Notes under the pieces: model-generated
Told to the model about the DNA's origin: nothing
Seen by the model: only the letters and a program-made list of their open reading frames with translations
Database searches by the model: none
Shown here: positions 1 to 16,329 of the stretch, in pieces
How the letters are laid out: the number at the start of each line of letters is the position of its first letter
Position numbering within the stretch: the stretch's first letter is position 1
Made by a program: the position numbers and the translations under genes
Source of the DNA: Siphonodentalium dalli
Taxonomy: Eukaryota > Mollusca > Scaphopoda > Gadilida > Siphonodentaliidae
Direction of reading: 5' to 3'
Length of the DNA stretch: 64,000 nt
Assembly (NCBI GenBank): GCA_032622095.1
Contig: CP136069.1
Location: 121,570,126-121,634,125, forward strand

Positions 1-2500
1 AATTGGTTTGAACAAATCTTCCCCGTCAATTGTTGTACACAGTCACGAATTTGACACATTCTGAATATTCGTTTCTGAAAAGTGAGGTTTTCGCAATGGT
101 CAACTATCTCACTTTCAGCATGCACACACACCAATTTGCCGTTGAATCACCACAAATAACGTGTAGCAGCGGGGAAAACAAGTGGCCTTCACAGTATACA
201 CACAATGATCGTATAATTTCCACCCCAGCATGAGCCCCTTTCTAACCGAATTCGCCGTGTAGCGATCAGTTGTTTGAGCATTCATGTGACATCAGATGAC
301 TCTATAAAGATTCTCGGAATGTGTCGGGAAACAATTTTTCGCTCGTTCGCACATTTATAATGGACCGCCGTGTGAGGATTAACTGTTTTAATTGACTTCG
401 AAAATGGCGCTTTGAGAATAAACATGAGGGAAATTGAAACCGCGGGAAGCTAATAGATGAGGGCAGTCTCCGAGAAGGATTGCATCGATAGACAGACCTT
501 GTGGAAGAGGATATATATAACGACACATAACGCTTACATTATCACGTCTAGGTTCCATCTGTACATTGATTGAAATATTGTAGTAGAATATTATCCTTGT
601 CAGGGATGGTACTGTATAATTCATTACAATGCATTACTTTTTCTCAAGTATAATAACAAATCATTTGTAATGGGTCCTTGTTTGAATTACTTCATTGTAA
701 TGCATTACTTGTCAAATTTTTGTGCAATTACATTACGTTTCCATCACTTTTTGAATTACATTATCAAATATGTACTGACTGTTTTTCGTGAATAAAGATT
801 GTTCTCTTACATGTGAACGTTTAAGTGACCAATTCTGAATGGAGATTTCCATGCAAATCTCCGTAGCAAAAGTTATATATGAAGCATTTGTCTGGGAACT
901 AAATCAACCATATCATTAAAGAAACGTTGGGGGAAAGAGACATCGCCCGTGGGTTACTGAACGTTGACACGCCCTCGAGGGCAGACATAACATTTAACTG
1001 GCGGCTGGGCTTGGTAAATTGCCAATGTTTGCTATAAATGTATTTTTTAGATTATTTTTCTGGAGCTACAATACTTGACCTAGTTTTGAAAAATCAATAT
1101 AAAATTCAAAAATAAATACACCAACTTTCCAATGGAATAAACTCCAAGCCGACCGGCAATATAAATATGTATTATTTTCAATACCACACAAAATCACACC
1201 CAGAAATATTTGCAACTCTGTAACTTTTTCTGCAAAGATTTTCATGAGAATGCCCATTCAAAATTTTGATCACTTGATCTCTTCCTTAAAACAAATACAA
1301 CGTACCAATGACTGTTTTGTTTGCCCAGCATTGGGAACAGAACTAAGAAGCCATAGTGTGTGTTTTGTTTGCATGGTATCATGGTTGTGTTTATCGAATC
1401 TTGTTTCAAAAATATAACATTCCCAAGTGTGGAGTACATACTGCGGAACATACTGGAGTACAGTGTATTATTCTTTGCAAAAACACAATTCACGGCTTAT
1501 TCGCATGTACTTCAGTAAAAGTCGAGATATATATATATATATGCATTGAGAACTGTATCATTTAATAAGTGCAATAGTTTATTTATTTTCTATTAAAACA
1601 TACTACTAAAGCGGGTTTGAACCAACAAGCTAGTTCTTCCAAAAAATAAGCCCATATTTAACTTATTTAAAAAATTCAGACAAAACCATATTGGCAATAT
1701 TTTTTTGTTTACGCTCTATAATACGAACCTAAATCGACTTAAGGGTGGATACACATGCATGTAATTTCTATATGTAAAATACATGTATTACATTTATTTT
1801 ACATGGCCACACCAATAATTGACAACATTAATCACCTGCGCGCGAGCGGTTTATTGTAAACAGGCCAGACTAGTGAGTAGTGATAAGTGAAGTCAAACTG
1901 TCTGCTATCAGGACATTTAAGGCCAGTCTGTGCATGTGATATCTGGCATTTTATTAATGCACGAACACCAGAAGCGACACGTCTGGCATATACAAGCTTG
2001 ATATAGAACATTTTCGACCATGATGCTTGTTTGGCGTGGGGTCTCGAAAGATTCAAATAGCTAAGGGACTTAGTTGAATGTATCGGTCGGAATAATCTGG
2101 ACAAGAAGGTACAATATAATATGTTTTACTTAAATATCTCAGAGTTAGCCACCCCGCCTGGTAGCTTTCGTGATCATATATAGCCCCAAGTCGGGGATCA
2201 TGTATAGCCCCTGCGTCGGGGAAATCCTGATCCACCACTGCTATAAATATCAAGAGAGGACTGGTAATTATTTAAATAGAACGTCCACCATATGGGATAT
2301 CCCACGAACATTATTTTAAGTGGCCTGTCGACTCGGTCCAAGATAGCGGCTTTTCTACATTCCGACTTAATTGGAACTATAACTCAGTGCGGTCAACACG
2401 TCGGCAATGATTGGGTTGTTAGTGGACACATGTTACATTGTCTGTATGATCCATGTAAAACGTCAAATACACGATAATTACAGAGATTACATGTATGTGT
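1..2500. other. Gene-free stretch, no coding signal
   Basis: No reading frame here resembles a known protein and no splice-linked exons were seen. The only structures are an ATTAC/GTAAT-rich patch near 615-780 and a short imperfect direct repeat at about 2170-2222, in which a TATAGCCCC...TCGGGGA block occurs twice about 27 bp apart. The rest looks like ordinary AT-rich intergenic DNA. Confidence 0.6.
615..780. repeat. ATTAC/GTAAT-rich degenerate repeat patch
   Basis: The words CATTAC, GTAATG and TGCATTACTT recur many times in both orientations, so the segment can pair with itself. Such patches are often decayed ends of small DNA transposons, but no clear terminal repeats or target duplication can be seen here, so the class is unknown. 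Confidence 0.4.
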
Positions 2501-2511
2501 TTATCTACCCT

Positions 2512-2680
2512 TACCAGGTGTACGATATTTATGATGTTTTTTCACTGTGGCCCGCGCCATAAAACGGATTTTGAACGGAATAACGGGTAAAGTCCACTAT
2601 GGGCTTATTTCAAAATCAAATACATATAAGTCCAATATGAACCTGTGTGAATATTTAGGTGCAATATGACATATTTGCAC
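2512..2680 (+). repeat. Dispersed repeat family D (GGCCCGCGCCAT type), fragment
   Basis: The segment carries a signature shared with at least six other places in the window: TTTTCACTGTGGCCCGCGCCAT, then ACGGAATAACGGGTA, then TATGGGCTTATTTC and TCCAATATGAACCT. Further copies lie near 3150-3212, 5040-5190, 5470-5790, 8960-9270, 27290-27450 and 27660-28260, in both orientations. No protein is encoded. This is probably a non-autonomous transposable element of unknown class. Confidence 0.6.
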
Positions 2681-3149
2681 GAGGATATGTTTTTGAACAT
2701 ACCTACGACTATTTGCTTCCAGCGATTGTAGTTTTCGTAATAATTCCTTATTCCAATCTATAAGAGCGCAAATGATTTAGCAATGTTTTATGCAAATCTT
2801 GCACCACTTCCAAATAGTCCCTGCGTGTCCGCGCCGTTGACACGAGGTAAGTATAAACATTCCAAAGAAACATTTTTGGTACGAAACGTTTTCAATAAAC
2901 GGGGAAAACAATTCAACAGTATGAAACAATTTGAATACAGTAGATCACAGGACCAACAACACAGCCTGCTTTCCCGAAACTCAGCATGTTATCGGCTTAT
3001 AATAGGATTTCTTTTAAGTTCATAATCGGCGTAGAATCGCCTCATTTTTAGTCCATATCGAACTGAAAAATGAGAGAGCTTTAGTGCCGTTATTGACTCA
3101 TCATAACTTATTATAAGTTTATTATGGGCGGATAATGACATGAATAAAC

Positions 3150-3212
3150 CAACTCACGACTTACCAGATGTACGCTCTTTAAAAATGTGTTTTCACGGTG
3201 GCCCGCGCCATA
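3150..3212 (+). repeat. Family D repeat, truncated copy abutting a LINE fragment
   Basis: CTTACCAGATGTACGCTCTTT followed by GGTGGCCCGCGCCATAAC matches the start of the copy at 2512 and then stops where the LINE-derived reverse transcriptase frame begins. The abrupt switch suggests that a 5'-truncated LINE inserted into an older family D element. Confidence 0.5.
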
Positions 3213-4030
3213 ACTATATGTTTATTACAGAATCAAGACAGGAACGCCCCAGGGACCCGTACTAAGTCCGCTACTATTTTTAATCTACGTGAACGACATA
3301 CCCAACATACAATGTTCAAATTTCGCAATTCGCTGACGACCTGGGCCTCTGGACCACGGGGGGTAACCCTAAACAACTGGAAATCAGAATTCAAAAACAA
3401 CTTAGCGACCTCGAAGGATGGTGCTCAAAATGGGGAATCAAACTCAACGCTAAAAAAAACTCAATTAATAGTATTCAGTAAATGGAAAAAAATCGAACTT
3501 AAACTTTCTATTTGGAGAAGATTTTGAACAAACACAAGAGGCAACACTCTTGGGCATAACTCTGGACTATAAACTCAATTTCAGGAAACATATAACTACT
3601 ATCGCAACCAAAGCAAAACAGAGAATTGGACTTTTAAGAATGCTCAGGGGCACATCTTGGGGACTTAATTCCGTAACCCTAATAAAACTTTATAAACAGT
3701 ACATAAGACAAATTATGGAATATGGGGCAATTGTTACTGCAGAACTACAGAAGGAAACTCGAAATAAACTACAAGTAATTCAAAACTCCGCTTTAAGAAT
3801 GGCACTACAAGAAAATACTCGCACACCAATCAAGGCCCTACATTCAGCAGCTGACATATACCCACTGCAAGACAGGTTTAACATTCTAGCGGCTCAAACT
3901 TTACAAAGGTTACAAGGTATCTTACTAATAGAGGAACTAGAACTCCGAAAATTACTGTTAACAAAACAAAAAAAGACCTAAGTAGGACTAAGGAAGAAAA
4001 AAAAAGAAGGAAGAAAAAGAAGGAAAAGTA
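3213..4030 (+). mobile_element. 5'-truncated Jockey/I-like LINE reverse transcriptase, decayed
   Basis: Conceptual translation in shifting frames gives the end of a non-LTR reverse transcriptase. TGTPQGPVLSPLLFLIYVND starts near 3236, then FADDLGLW (the catalytic FADD box) near 3336, then LEGWCSKWGIKLNAKK, KTQLIVFSKW, and LGITLDYKLNFRKH from 3550. The tail has the LYKQYI.QIMEYGAIV...LQVIQNSALR thumb region and ends at 3981 before an A-rich stretch to about 4030. At least two frameshifts are visible, one just before the FADD box and one at an A-run near 3452, so the copy is dead. Everything upstream of the palm domain is missing. Family placement (Jockey or I group) is inferred from motif style only. 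Confidence 0.8.
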
Positions 4031-4504
4031 GAACGACAAGGCACTTTTGACTGTATGGTTTTATTGACGTGCATCGTGATTTTGTCTTTAGTTCTACAGA
4101 AGAAAAGAGAAAACAAGAAGTAGAACGACAAGGAACATCCGACTATATGGCGTGTGATAATTCTCAGAACCGCACTAGTGTAATCTGTCGACGGAACTAT
4201 TTCATTCAGTGTTGATAGACTGGTTCTCGCCGTTACTATTTTGACTTTTTCAATCACGACCTAAAATAAACAATAAGCGTTCAAGTATAGTTTCATTTCA
4301 AGAATATGTTTGTCGAAGCACAGAGTTTAATTTCAAGCGCATCATTAAATATGGGTCAAGGTCACTCGCGGATAGACGGGCCCCCTGTCTGATTGTTGCG
4401 TTAACCCTAAAATGACGTTAAAACTCAATTAAATTCACATTTTCTGTACCGGAGATGTACGATTGTGAGTCAACTTACTATGATACGGAGATATGTAATA
4501 AAAA

Positions 4505-4627
4505 TAGAACCGCATGAGTGTCTGGATTTTGACGAATTATCGCACTCGATTTGTTGGCGGAGCGATACCTCGAGTGCGGGACGTAGTGCGATAATTTAAT
4601 CAAAATACAGACACTCATGCGGTTCTA
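4505..4627. repeat. Inverted repeat (foldback), ~43 bp arms
   Basis: The left arm begins TAGAACCGCATGAGTGTCTG at 4505. Its complement ends CAGACACTCATGCGGTTCTA near 4626. The arms enclose a GC-richer loop containing CTCGAG. The structure could extrude as a cruciform and resembles a small foldback element. No gene is involved and no target duplication is clear. Confidence 0.7.
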
Positions 4628-5039
4628 CCTATTACTAATAGACTAGTGACCATGAATCTATGGCTGGTAAAACATACCAGTCTGAACTTGAAGGAAATGC
4701 TTTGCTTTCAATTTCATATATATGTTCAGGTAATGAGCATTACTGGAAATTTATTTACTCAAATAACTGTGTATACTTGTAATATTGACATTATATTGCT
4801 ACCTTGCATGACAAATTTTAATAAACTGATTAATATACTACTAGGAGACAACTATTGGAATTTGAATCATGAATTTTCCAACTATTGAAAATGATGGTCC
4901 TCATTTTGGGAACCCCCACCCCCTGTCGTACGTCCCTGTGTGTAGTCACACAGGCAATGCATCCATCACTGCTCATTTTCAAATACTGACAGGGTTCCAA
5001 CTTAAAGGCCCCCAGTTCGATTTGATACCATAAAACACA

Positions 5040-5790
5040 ACATATTCTCGTGAAGATAGGTTTTGAACATTGAACCTAAATATTCACATATGTTCATATA
5101 TGACTTATTTCGTTATGAAATAAGCTCAAAGTGGCCCTATACCCGCTACTCTGTTGAGTGGCGCGGTCCACACTGAAAACAAATTAACACCGTAAATAGT
5201 ATATAGTAGAAACTATTGCTCATATTGTACCATATTGGACTTATTTCGTGTTGTAATAGGTTTATATTGAACTTATGATTCATGAAAACAGGATGAAACA
5301 ACCGTTGGTACGTTTAATATGGCTAGAAATAATTATGAGTCGCCAATGTTCCCAATAAAATCGTAGGTTCTGATTATCAGATACTGACTTTCAAAAGGGA
5401 AAGTTTTAACACGTTTAAAATTTTGTCTAGCTATCAAATTCAATTACCGTCTCTGATAAAGCAGCCTGTTCTCTTGGTAATACGTTCATGTGGGCCTTAT
5501 TTGAATCTGCATTACGCTCTATATCAACGTAAATGGGGCACGAACATTGTTTTTCATCGACACGACTTGCCAGATGGACGTTCTTTATAATGTGGTTTCA
5601 CTGCGGTCCGCGCCATTCAACGGAATATACGCTCAATATGGACTTATTTCAGAATCGACTGTTTTCGTGTCCCATTTACGTTCATATAGAGCGCAATTCA
5701 TATTCAAATAACGCCAATATGGGCGAATGTGTGTTTGTGAAATACGTTCAGTATGAACATATTTGCATGAGGTTATGTTGGATAAAGAGC
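5040..5790. repeat. Pair of family D repeats in opposite orientations
   Basis: The left copy (about 5040-5190) is the reverse complement of the family signature, with GTGGCGCGGTCCACACTGAAAA and AAATAAG near its middle. The right copy (about 5470-5790) is in forward orientation with CACTGCGGTCCGCGCCATTC. The right copy is itself palindromic: ACGCTCTATATCAACGTAAATGG near 5513 pairs with CCATTTACGTTCATATAGAGCG near 5670. No coding capacity was recognised. Confidence 0.55.
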
Positions 5791-5841
5791 GTCCATGCTT
5801 TCAGTTCTCAAAAAATTAGGAGATATGCGTTTTTACTTTGT

Positions 5842-6406
5842 TATCCCCCGCCAAATTGAAAATTTGCTGGGGATATAGGAAAGGGTTCCGTCCGTCAGTC
5901 TGGTCGTCCGTCCACCTGTCCACCCGTCCCGAATTTGTAAGAGTCATAACTTGAACAAATGTCAACGGATTTCAAAGATTTTTGGTATATGAGTTCACCT
6001 GACCATTACCTAGAATGAGTTCGCAAGCAAAGTCCGGCCGGATATTTTTACCGGAGTTATTGGACTTTGTTTATTATTTTTGTCGAATTTACCAAATAGA
6101 CGACGTCACAGGGCTCATTTCCACAAATCTCAAAGATATTTGGTATATGAGTTCACTTGACCAGTATCTAGAACGAGTTCGCAAACCAGGTCCGGCCGGA
6201 TATTTTAAGCGGACTTATTGGACTTTGTTTATTATTTTTGGCGCAAATGGACGACGTCACATGTCTAATTTCCACAAATGTCAGTTCCTAAAACGAGTTC
6301 GCAAGCCAGGCTTTTTGACAAAATCCCACCTCTTGTTTAGCACATACTGAGAACGCAAACATTATTGAGAATGCACTTCCCCAACTGCACAATTAGGCGG
6401 GGGATA
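5842..6406. mobile_element. Small element with TATCCCCCGCC terminal inverted repeats
   Basis: It begins TATCCCCCGCC and ends with the exact complement GGCGGGGGATA. A GTCCGTCC-rich run follows the left end. The interior holds two direct copies, about 156 bp apart, of a module running TTTGGTATATGAGTTCAC...GAGTTCGCAA...GTCCGGCCGGATATTTT, plus a partial third. Nothing is encoded. This is a non-autonomous element of unknown superfamily with internal tandem modules. Other GTCCGTC-containing modular repeats occur at 46951 and 49310. Confidence 0.65.
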
Positions 6407-8190
6407 CCGTCGTCTGTGACTGCTTGTTTCATATTTTATTGAGCATCCTATATATACATTTCAAACAAATTATTTATTTATAACAGACTAATGTAGGATG
6501 AACGAATGGGGACGGGAGCACAAGTTATAGCAACTTATGTGGAGCTCCTCTCCCCAAAAAGCGTTCTTAATTATGATCTCTGTGCTCGATCGTTTTCACC
6601 GTAAACTGATGTATGCTTTTGGGAATTTTCGTGATGCATTTGCCATACAAAATTGCAAATATTTTCCTTATTTTTTCTTTTGTCTCGTAAGCTATAGTTT
6701 GATGTCAAATTAGACAGTGAAGTTTCAAGTTTGTTGTGGTCACGTAGATAGGCTTTCTGCGACTATGGTTCCACGTTAAGTTGGTATAGCACGCCCCTCA
6801 AACTTGTGAATTATGTTGTAAATAAATAAGTTTAAACCAAACAAACTGTAACCGAACCAGCAGAACCATATTGTTAGAGAACCATATTGTTGGAAATGTC
6901 GAACAATTCACGTATTTAATCCCCCTATACGAAGCTCAATTGACCCGAAGTCGTAGCTTTTTAATTGACTCCTCTAGGCGTGAAACGACTTCTAATGTGC
7001 TAATCACACAAACAAAGGCGAACCTGCATACCTTCTTAGTATCGATTCTGACACTATTTAAATGCGATTAAAGTTCGAATATTAATATGTGTTACTTTCG
7101 TTTATCTGATGTTGGATTTCTTCTGGATGATAGTGTCGTTTGAGAACTCAATTACCTTATTTGACACGAGGATAATGGACCCGCACTGGGGGAGGTCGCG
7201 ATATGTTCTGATGGGTTTATTGAGAACGCATGATGGTTCACGAGAAGTGAAAGGCGAACGTACAAAATAAGACAACAAAAAAGGACTCTGAGACAGAAAA
7301 AGCAGGAGGATAAGAACACAAGGAACAGACGGAATTAATAGGTCCAGCACGTATCAACAAGGAACATATTAAAGATAGTCAGCTAGATGGAAATCCCATG
7401 ACTTACTGACTATATGTAACGTGGAAATACTGAAGCGAATTCGTATATTTCTAAAATTTACACTGAAAATGATAAAATAGTATTTTTAGTGTTAGCGGTG
7501 AAGCAGAACAGAAACAGAACATAACGGAAACAGCTATTTCCGTTATATTGTGTACATCTTGTTTCATTGCTGAAAGTGATAAGGATTTGTATAACTAATG
7601 TCACTGGGCCAGTTCTGGAAATACATTTGTCAAATATCAATGTATATATATTTTATTATATATGCTTATCTAACATGTCACATGCCACGAGTTATTGGTG
7701 AAACAACAAATCAGTTAATCATAAGATGGAAATAAACAAAAAATATTACGCATATAAGTCAAATCTGGAGGAAAACTGTTGAAGAAAATGACGAAAAAAT
7801 CAGAAAACAATGAAATGTTTTGTTTAGCTATATCACGACATGCCGGATTTATTGGTGAGGAAAGTAGATGGCGTATACTGAGGTGGTTTATTTGGAACTC
7901 GCTCCACTGTGAATATAATCCCCATGAGAACAGAAAGGAGGAAGTTAACGGTTATCTGGTTCGCAAGTTCCTCGAAAAACACGTGGAAAATTTATTCATT
8001 CAAAGAATGCGTTAATGACCAAATTTGGTAAACATTCGATGAATAAATATGTAATCCGATTCGTAGTAAAGATTGTCCGGTATATTGAATTCGAGGACAA
8101 TATCCGTCATATTAAAATATTTTATTGAACGAAGAGTGTGCCAGTTGTGGTGGTCGGGGGATTATGGACGTAGAACTGGTATGAACTTTG
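6407..8190. other. Gene-free stretch
   Basis: Only short, compositionally random reading frames are present. No homology-like motif, long inverted repeat or tandem array was recognised in this interval. Confidence 0.5.
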
Positions 8191-8193
8191 CCA

Positions 8194-8325
8194 TTAACCC
8201 TTTCTTTGCAAAATATATCAGCCATAGGAGTGTACATTGGCAGACGAACAGATAATACAAGTGCAGAAGGATTTATAATAATTGGTGGGAAATGTGCAGA
8301 TATTAAGTTCACGACCTATGGTCGC
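8194..8325 (+). mobile_element. TTAA-flanked family B element, left part
   Basis: It starts TTAACCCTTTCTTTGC, matching family B starts at 12269, 55769, 57411 and 62014. It carries the family's internal words: GTACATTGG, AGTGCAGAAGGA, GGGAAATGTGCAGATA and TAAGTTCA. It then breaks directly into a family A element, so the right half is missing. Confidence 0.6.
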
Positions 8326-8328
8326 TTG

Positions 8329-8639
8329 TTTAAATTAAATCCGACAATTTTTCGGACCATCTCCTTTTATACTCAACATAATATATGTCACATTTTAGCC
8401 ATGGATTAGTGAACGGTACAAACAACATGGTCATTATAATGAAAATGAATTATTGACTCCAGTCATAAATTCATTTTCATTATAATAATTACTATGTTGT
8501 TTGCATGGTTCATAGAGCATATGAGTGTATTTTGCACTAATCCATGGCTCAAATTCATTCATTTGGTGCATATATTTTGTTGAGTATAAAAGGAGATGGT
8601 CCCATAAATGGTCGGATTTAGTGTACAGTACCCCTTTAA
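8329..8639. mobile_element. TTAA-flanked family A foldback element with damaged left end
   Basis: The right end GTGTACAGTACCCCT|TTAA matches the complete copies at 26749 and 31745. The left end has lost the AGGGGTACTGTACAC terminus and resumes at TTAAATCCGAC. The inverted halves share ACCATCTCCTTTTATACTCA at the left and its complement at the right, with a central palindrome ATTCATTTTCATTATAAT. No gene is carried. Confidence 0.7.
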
Positions 8640-8959
8640 TACATATTATCTGAACATTTCATAAAGGACCTACTCACCAATGAGTACTACGTAAATAGTG
8701 GTTCTTTGTGCATGGAAAATCTGAATTGAAGTTCACATATTAATGGACAGTGAAATACTTTTTGATATTTTCTTCTGTCATTCATATAGTATAATGGAAG
8801 GAGTTCGATAATAAATATTTCTACAAGCGAAATACTGGTCCTATATTGTATTTAAGTATATGTGTTTTGAACAATAAAAACAACAAGTTACCCTATAATA
8901 AATAATTCAAAATAAGTGATTTGATGTTTCTGTCCAGTGTGTTCTGGTGAAAATAAGTA

Positions 8960-9270
8960 CATAACGGACTTATTTTAATGAGGGAAATAAGCGCATATTG
9001 GCATTATTTATCCTCAATATACGCTCTGTTTGGACCTAAAACGGTATTTTTAAAACAGTCCAATATGGGATTATTTACATGCGAAATAAGCCCATATTTG
9101 CATTATTTAAGCTACTTTTTACACCAACAAGACTTACCAGATTTACTCTCTTTATAACGTGTACTCACTGCGGCCCGTGACATTCAACGGAATAACGGAT
9201 AAGCCCGCTATTTCATAACCAAATAAGTCAAATATGAACCTATGTGCTTATATGGGTCCAATATTAACTA
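8960..9270 (+). repeat. Family D repeat copy
   Basis: AAATAAG...CATATTGGCATTATTT words are followed by CTTACCAGATTTACTCTCTTT and CACTGCGGCCCGTGACATTC. The order matches the family D copies at 2512 and 5470. Nothing is encoded. Confidence 0.55.
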
Positions 9271-10189
9271 CTATATTGATGATATGTTGTTCTGTCGCTA
9301 TAAACCATACCAGTAAGTTGTCAGTGCATGGTATATGTGGAGGAAACACAACGCAGTTGTGTAATTTCACTTACATCATGATAGAGACCGCCGATCCCCC
9401 GTAAGCAATGGCAAAATTGCCCACATACACGAAACAGTTTACCCTCTCTATGTATGCACCATGCCCAAATCCGCATTTACCCAAGGCTGTGTGGTTTATA
9501 ACGACTTGCAGCGCCATGTAACTCGAAAGAACTGTGTTATTAAATCGGCTGTTGTCCAATTCTGCAAACTTAAGCTATGTGTTGCTTTCAGCATTGTACA
9601 GTAGTCCATGTCTTTCCACGTATATTATAAACACATTTCTATCATCTAAAGTAACTGGCAAATGGACCCTGAAATCGGCAATCAAACTTCACAGATCGAG
9701 AACTTCGCCATTTAACCGGTCCAATGACTGCCGTTACAATGTATTCAATATTCTAGAATTTCAAGTATATGCAATTACGACATACAAACGTGAACGTAAC
9801 AGGGCATCGCGCTAAGTATATCAAATCTTGACATCAAGTATCATTTTATGACACAGAGCTAACCGGACGATTAACTACAATGAATTAACTATATATATAT
9901 ATTAATTTCTAACATACCGTGCAAGCACGTCTTGGATTGCTTGGCGACAACACATACACACTGACAGCGACATTGATAAAGGACTTTTGTTCGGGTGGTG
10001 TCCATTTTTCGATTTGCAAACAAATTGTACCTCAAGATTCCTAACCGGTATGGTCAACCAAATACCAACATGCACATGTATATGGTAAGATAATTTCCAA
10101 AACGTTGAAAGTCCGTAGGAAAATATTCAACACTGTCTTTTCGAACAGAAAACAAGACTACACGTTTAGCATTTTATATGGTTTAAAAA

Positions 10190-10296
10190 ACTCAAATTAT
10201 TAGAAGATCAACCTACATTGTAGTTCTAAATTTCTCATTGTTTCAAATTATCAAAAGATCAACCTACATTGTAGTTCCAAGTTTCTTGTTTCCACC
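10190..10296. repeat. Two-copy direct tandem duplication, ~53 bp
   Basis: CAAATTAT(T/C)A(G/A)AAGATCAACC followed by TACATTGTAGTTC occurs twice in a row with a few differences. It looks like a simple local duplication. Confidence 0.7.
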
Positions 10297-10852
10297 TGTT
10301 GTTTCATGCGTGCTAGATTTGAGTGGTGAACATGTAAGGTAATGAAGACATGTGCATCTCACAGTTCTTCGTCATGTCCATCAAAAGATCACATCGCGCA
10401 TCTATAGTGGTATGCATGTATGTGGACGACGCTTGTCCCATAAGCAGAAACTATATACGATCCACATGTACATGAGTTGACAACTGACATGGATTGGAAG
10501 CCACATCAACATCGACAAAAACAGTCCCCAATGAGTGTCAATTATTGTAAGCCTGCTGATATGTCTTTTACGCTATTAGCATGCTGTTGACACCGACTTC
10601 AGCTTCCCAGTATAATCCGTCTGGAAGGTCAAGCCAATTCTATATGGAAAGAAAACAAATTTGATGGAACCAAACATGTTCCGCGTTATATAGCCTTCAC
10701 ATACTGAGACAATTTATAAGGACACACTCGGTTTGAAATTTTGATATAAGTCAACAAATTTATTATCCTAATCTAATAGTTTCAGAAATCTTGTAATCCC
10801 CAAACCACTGCATTGGTTGATTGGTATGACAAGATCATTGTGTTCCCTGTCA

Positions 10853-10952
10853 CAGGCCCCTGTGGGAAATTACTAAAATGCCAATATAGACTATACTCGT
10901 GTACACTGGTATAGTCTATATTGGTATTTTAGTAATTTTCCCCAGGGGCCTG
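10853..10952. mobile_element. 100 bp foldback element flanked by 12 bp direct repeats
   Basis: A nearly perfect palindrome runs from CAGGCCCCTG at the left to CAGGGGCCTG at the right. The arms share AAATTACTAAAAT and ATATAGACTATAC and leave a loop of about 11 bp. The direct repeat TGTGTTCCCTGT occurs immediately outside both ends (ending 10850 and 10966), which is what a target-site duplication looks like. There is no coding content. Confidence 0.7.
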
Positions 10953-11908
10953 CATGTGTTCCCTGTATGCCTCTCTTAAGTAGAATCCTAAAAACTCCCA
11001 CGTTTGTGATCCTCGCATAAGCATGCAATAGCTACAAAGATGGGGGTTTCAACTGCATGTACAATGTCACTCCACCAAGTGCAGCATTTTCTTGGAAATT
11101 GCCGGCAAGATCAAGTGGTCGAAACATTTGGGAATGGAACAGGACGTCTAGAAAAACAGCAGGCATGCTCATAATCGTCGTGTTTCTTCACCGTTCCTTA
11201 ATAATGTGGTTACCTCGTTGGCACGAGTCTCTAAATCACGTACAATAAAAATTATCATGTCTCAATGACACTCAGATTGTATCTTCTTAGCTCGCTAGTG
11301 ACGAGAATCTTATTTATATGAAAATCCGAATAATCCATTATCAAATTTGAATCTAATTTCTTCCCTTACGCGAAACCACGCCTACTTTCATTGTTGCTTT
11401 ATCGGCTTTTTGAGAAAACCGTTGAAATAGGTTTGATACTTTGACAATGCGAAGGGTAATATGTGGACATTGACGCCATTGGTATTCATTCGAGCGCGTA
11501 ATGAATATAACGAGGTTATTTTACCTTAATAATAGTTTACCTACATCAATCTTACCTGGACCAGGTGCGCTGTGAATGCTGTCAGGTTAACGCTGTCCAC
11601 ATATTCCATTTACGGCGTATCAATTTCCAATGCTCAAAGATAACACATCATGCAGTCGCATCAGTGTGCAATTCTGATAACTTTCTGTTGATAGAGGGAT
11701 CATTGTGCGTCGAAGAATTTTATACTGCTCAAATTTAATTAAGCCAAAAACACAACTGGATTTAGACATGTCCTTGTCTTGACAAGTGGACATTTGAACA
11801 TTTTGTATCACGGCAACGGCGATCGTGAACAAAGTTCCCGTTCGTGTTCTGAGTAAAAAGTGTGTTTAGGAGAAAGGGATAGGACTTTCTGAGGAAAATA
11901 ACAGCAAC

Positions 11909-15823
<3,915 letters not shown>

Positions 15824-16329
15824 AAATGGAAACGTTATTCGGACGGCCGTTGAATACTTATACTGGCATGGTGTTCTCAGACTGTTTCCCTGTCGATCTG
15901 TGAAGCAACGTGGAAGTTCAAGCTGCTTGAGGCATAGATACACGTTTGCATTTCCATCCACAACAAAATCGGCTCGGATTGACAATTCAAGCTATATATT
16001 GAGATTGTATGCGGACATAATGTAGATTCGCAACAATTTCTGTTATGGTTTCATGCTGTGAGGACGAACGCGATTGTTCTCGCTCTGAACTGTTGTGTAA
16101 GAAAACACAACTGACACTAACTTTAAATTTGTCGTTAGCATTAAATGTTCGAATGTCTTAAACTGCATGTACGAGTTTTTAATGTCCTGTCGATATATAT
16201 GAGTCTTTCTGCGATTGTAGAAAGCAATCCCTTACATTGAAAAATCATTCAAGTCTCCATATATACTGGTCCCATAGCTCCCATGGCTTCCTACGAGGCC
16301 TACAACCACGCCCTGTCGTTATGATTTAA

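Larger units (their letters stand above)
9300..11540. other. Stretch without a supported gene
   Basis: A - strand reading frame at about 9375-9668 ends in a good splice donor (GTAAGT), but it has an internal TAG and no recognisable family, so it is not called. A 53 bp direct duplication (about 10192-10296, sharing AAAAGATCAACCTACATTGTAG-like words) and the foldback at 10853 are the only clear structures. Confidence 0.5.

Noticed and set aside
9375-9668. - strand frame ending in a consensus GTAAGT donor, possible exon
   Set aside because: It contains an internal TAG, matches no family I can name, and no partner exon could be joined. In a window with many chance frames of this size the signal is not significant.
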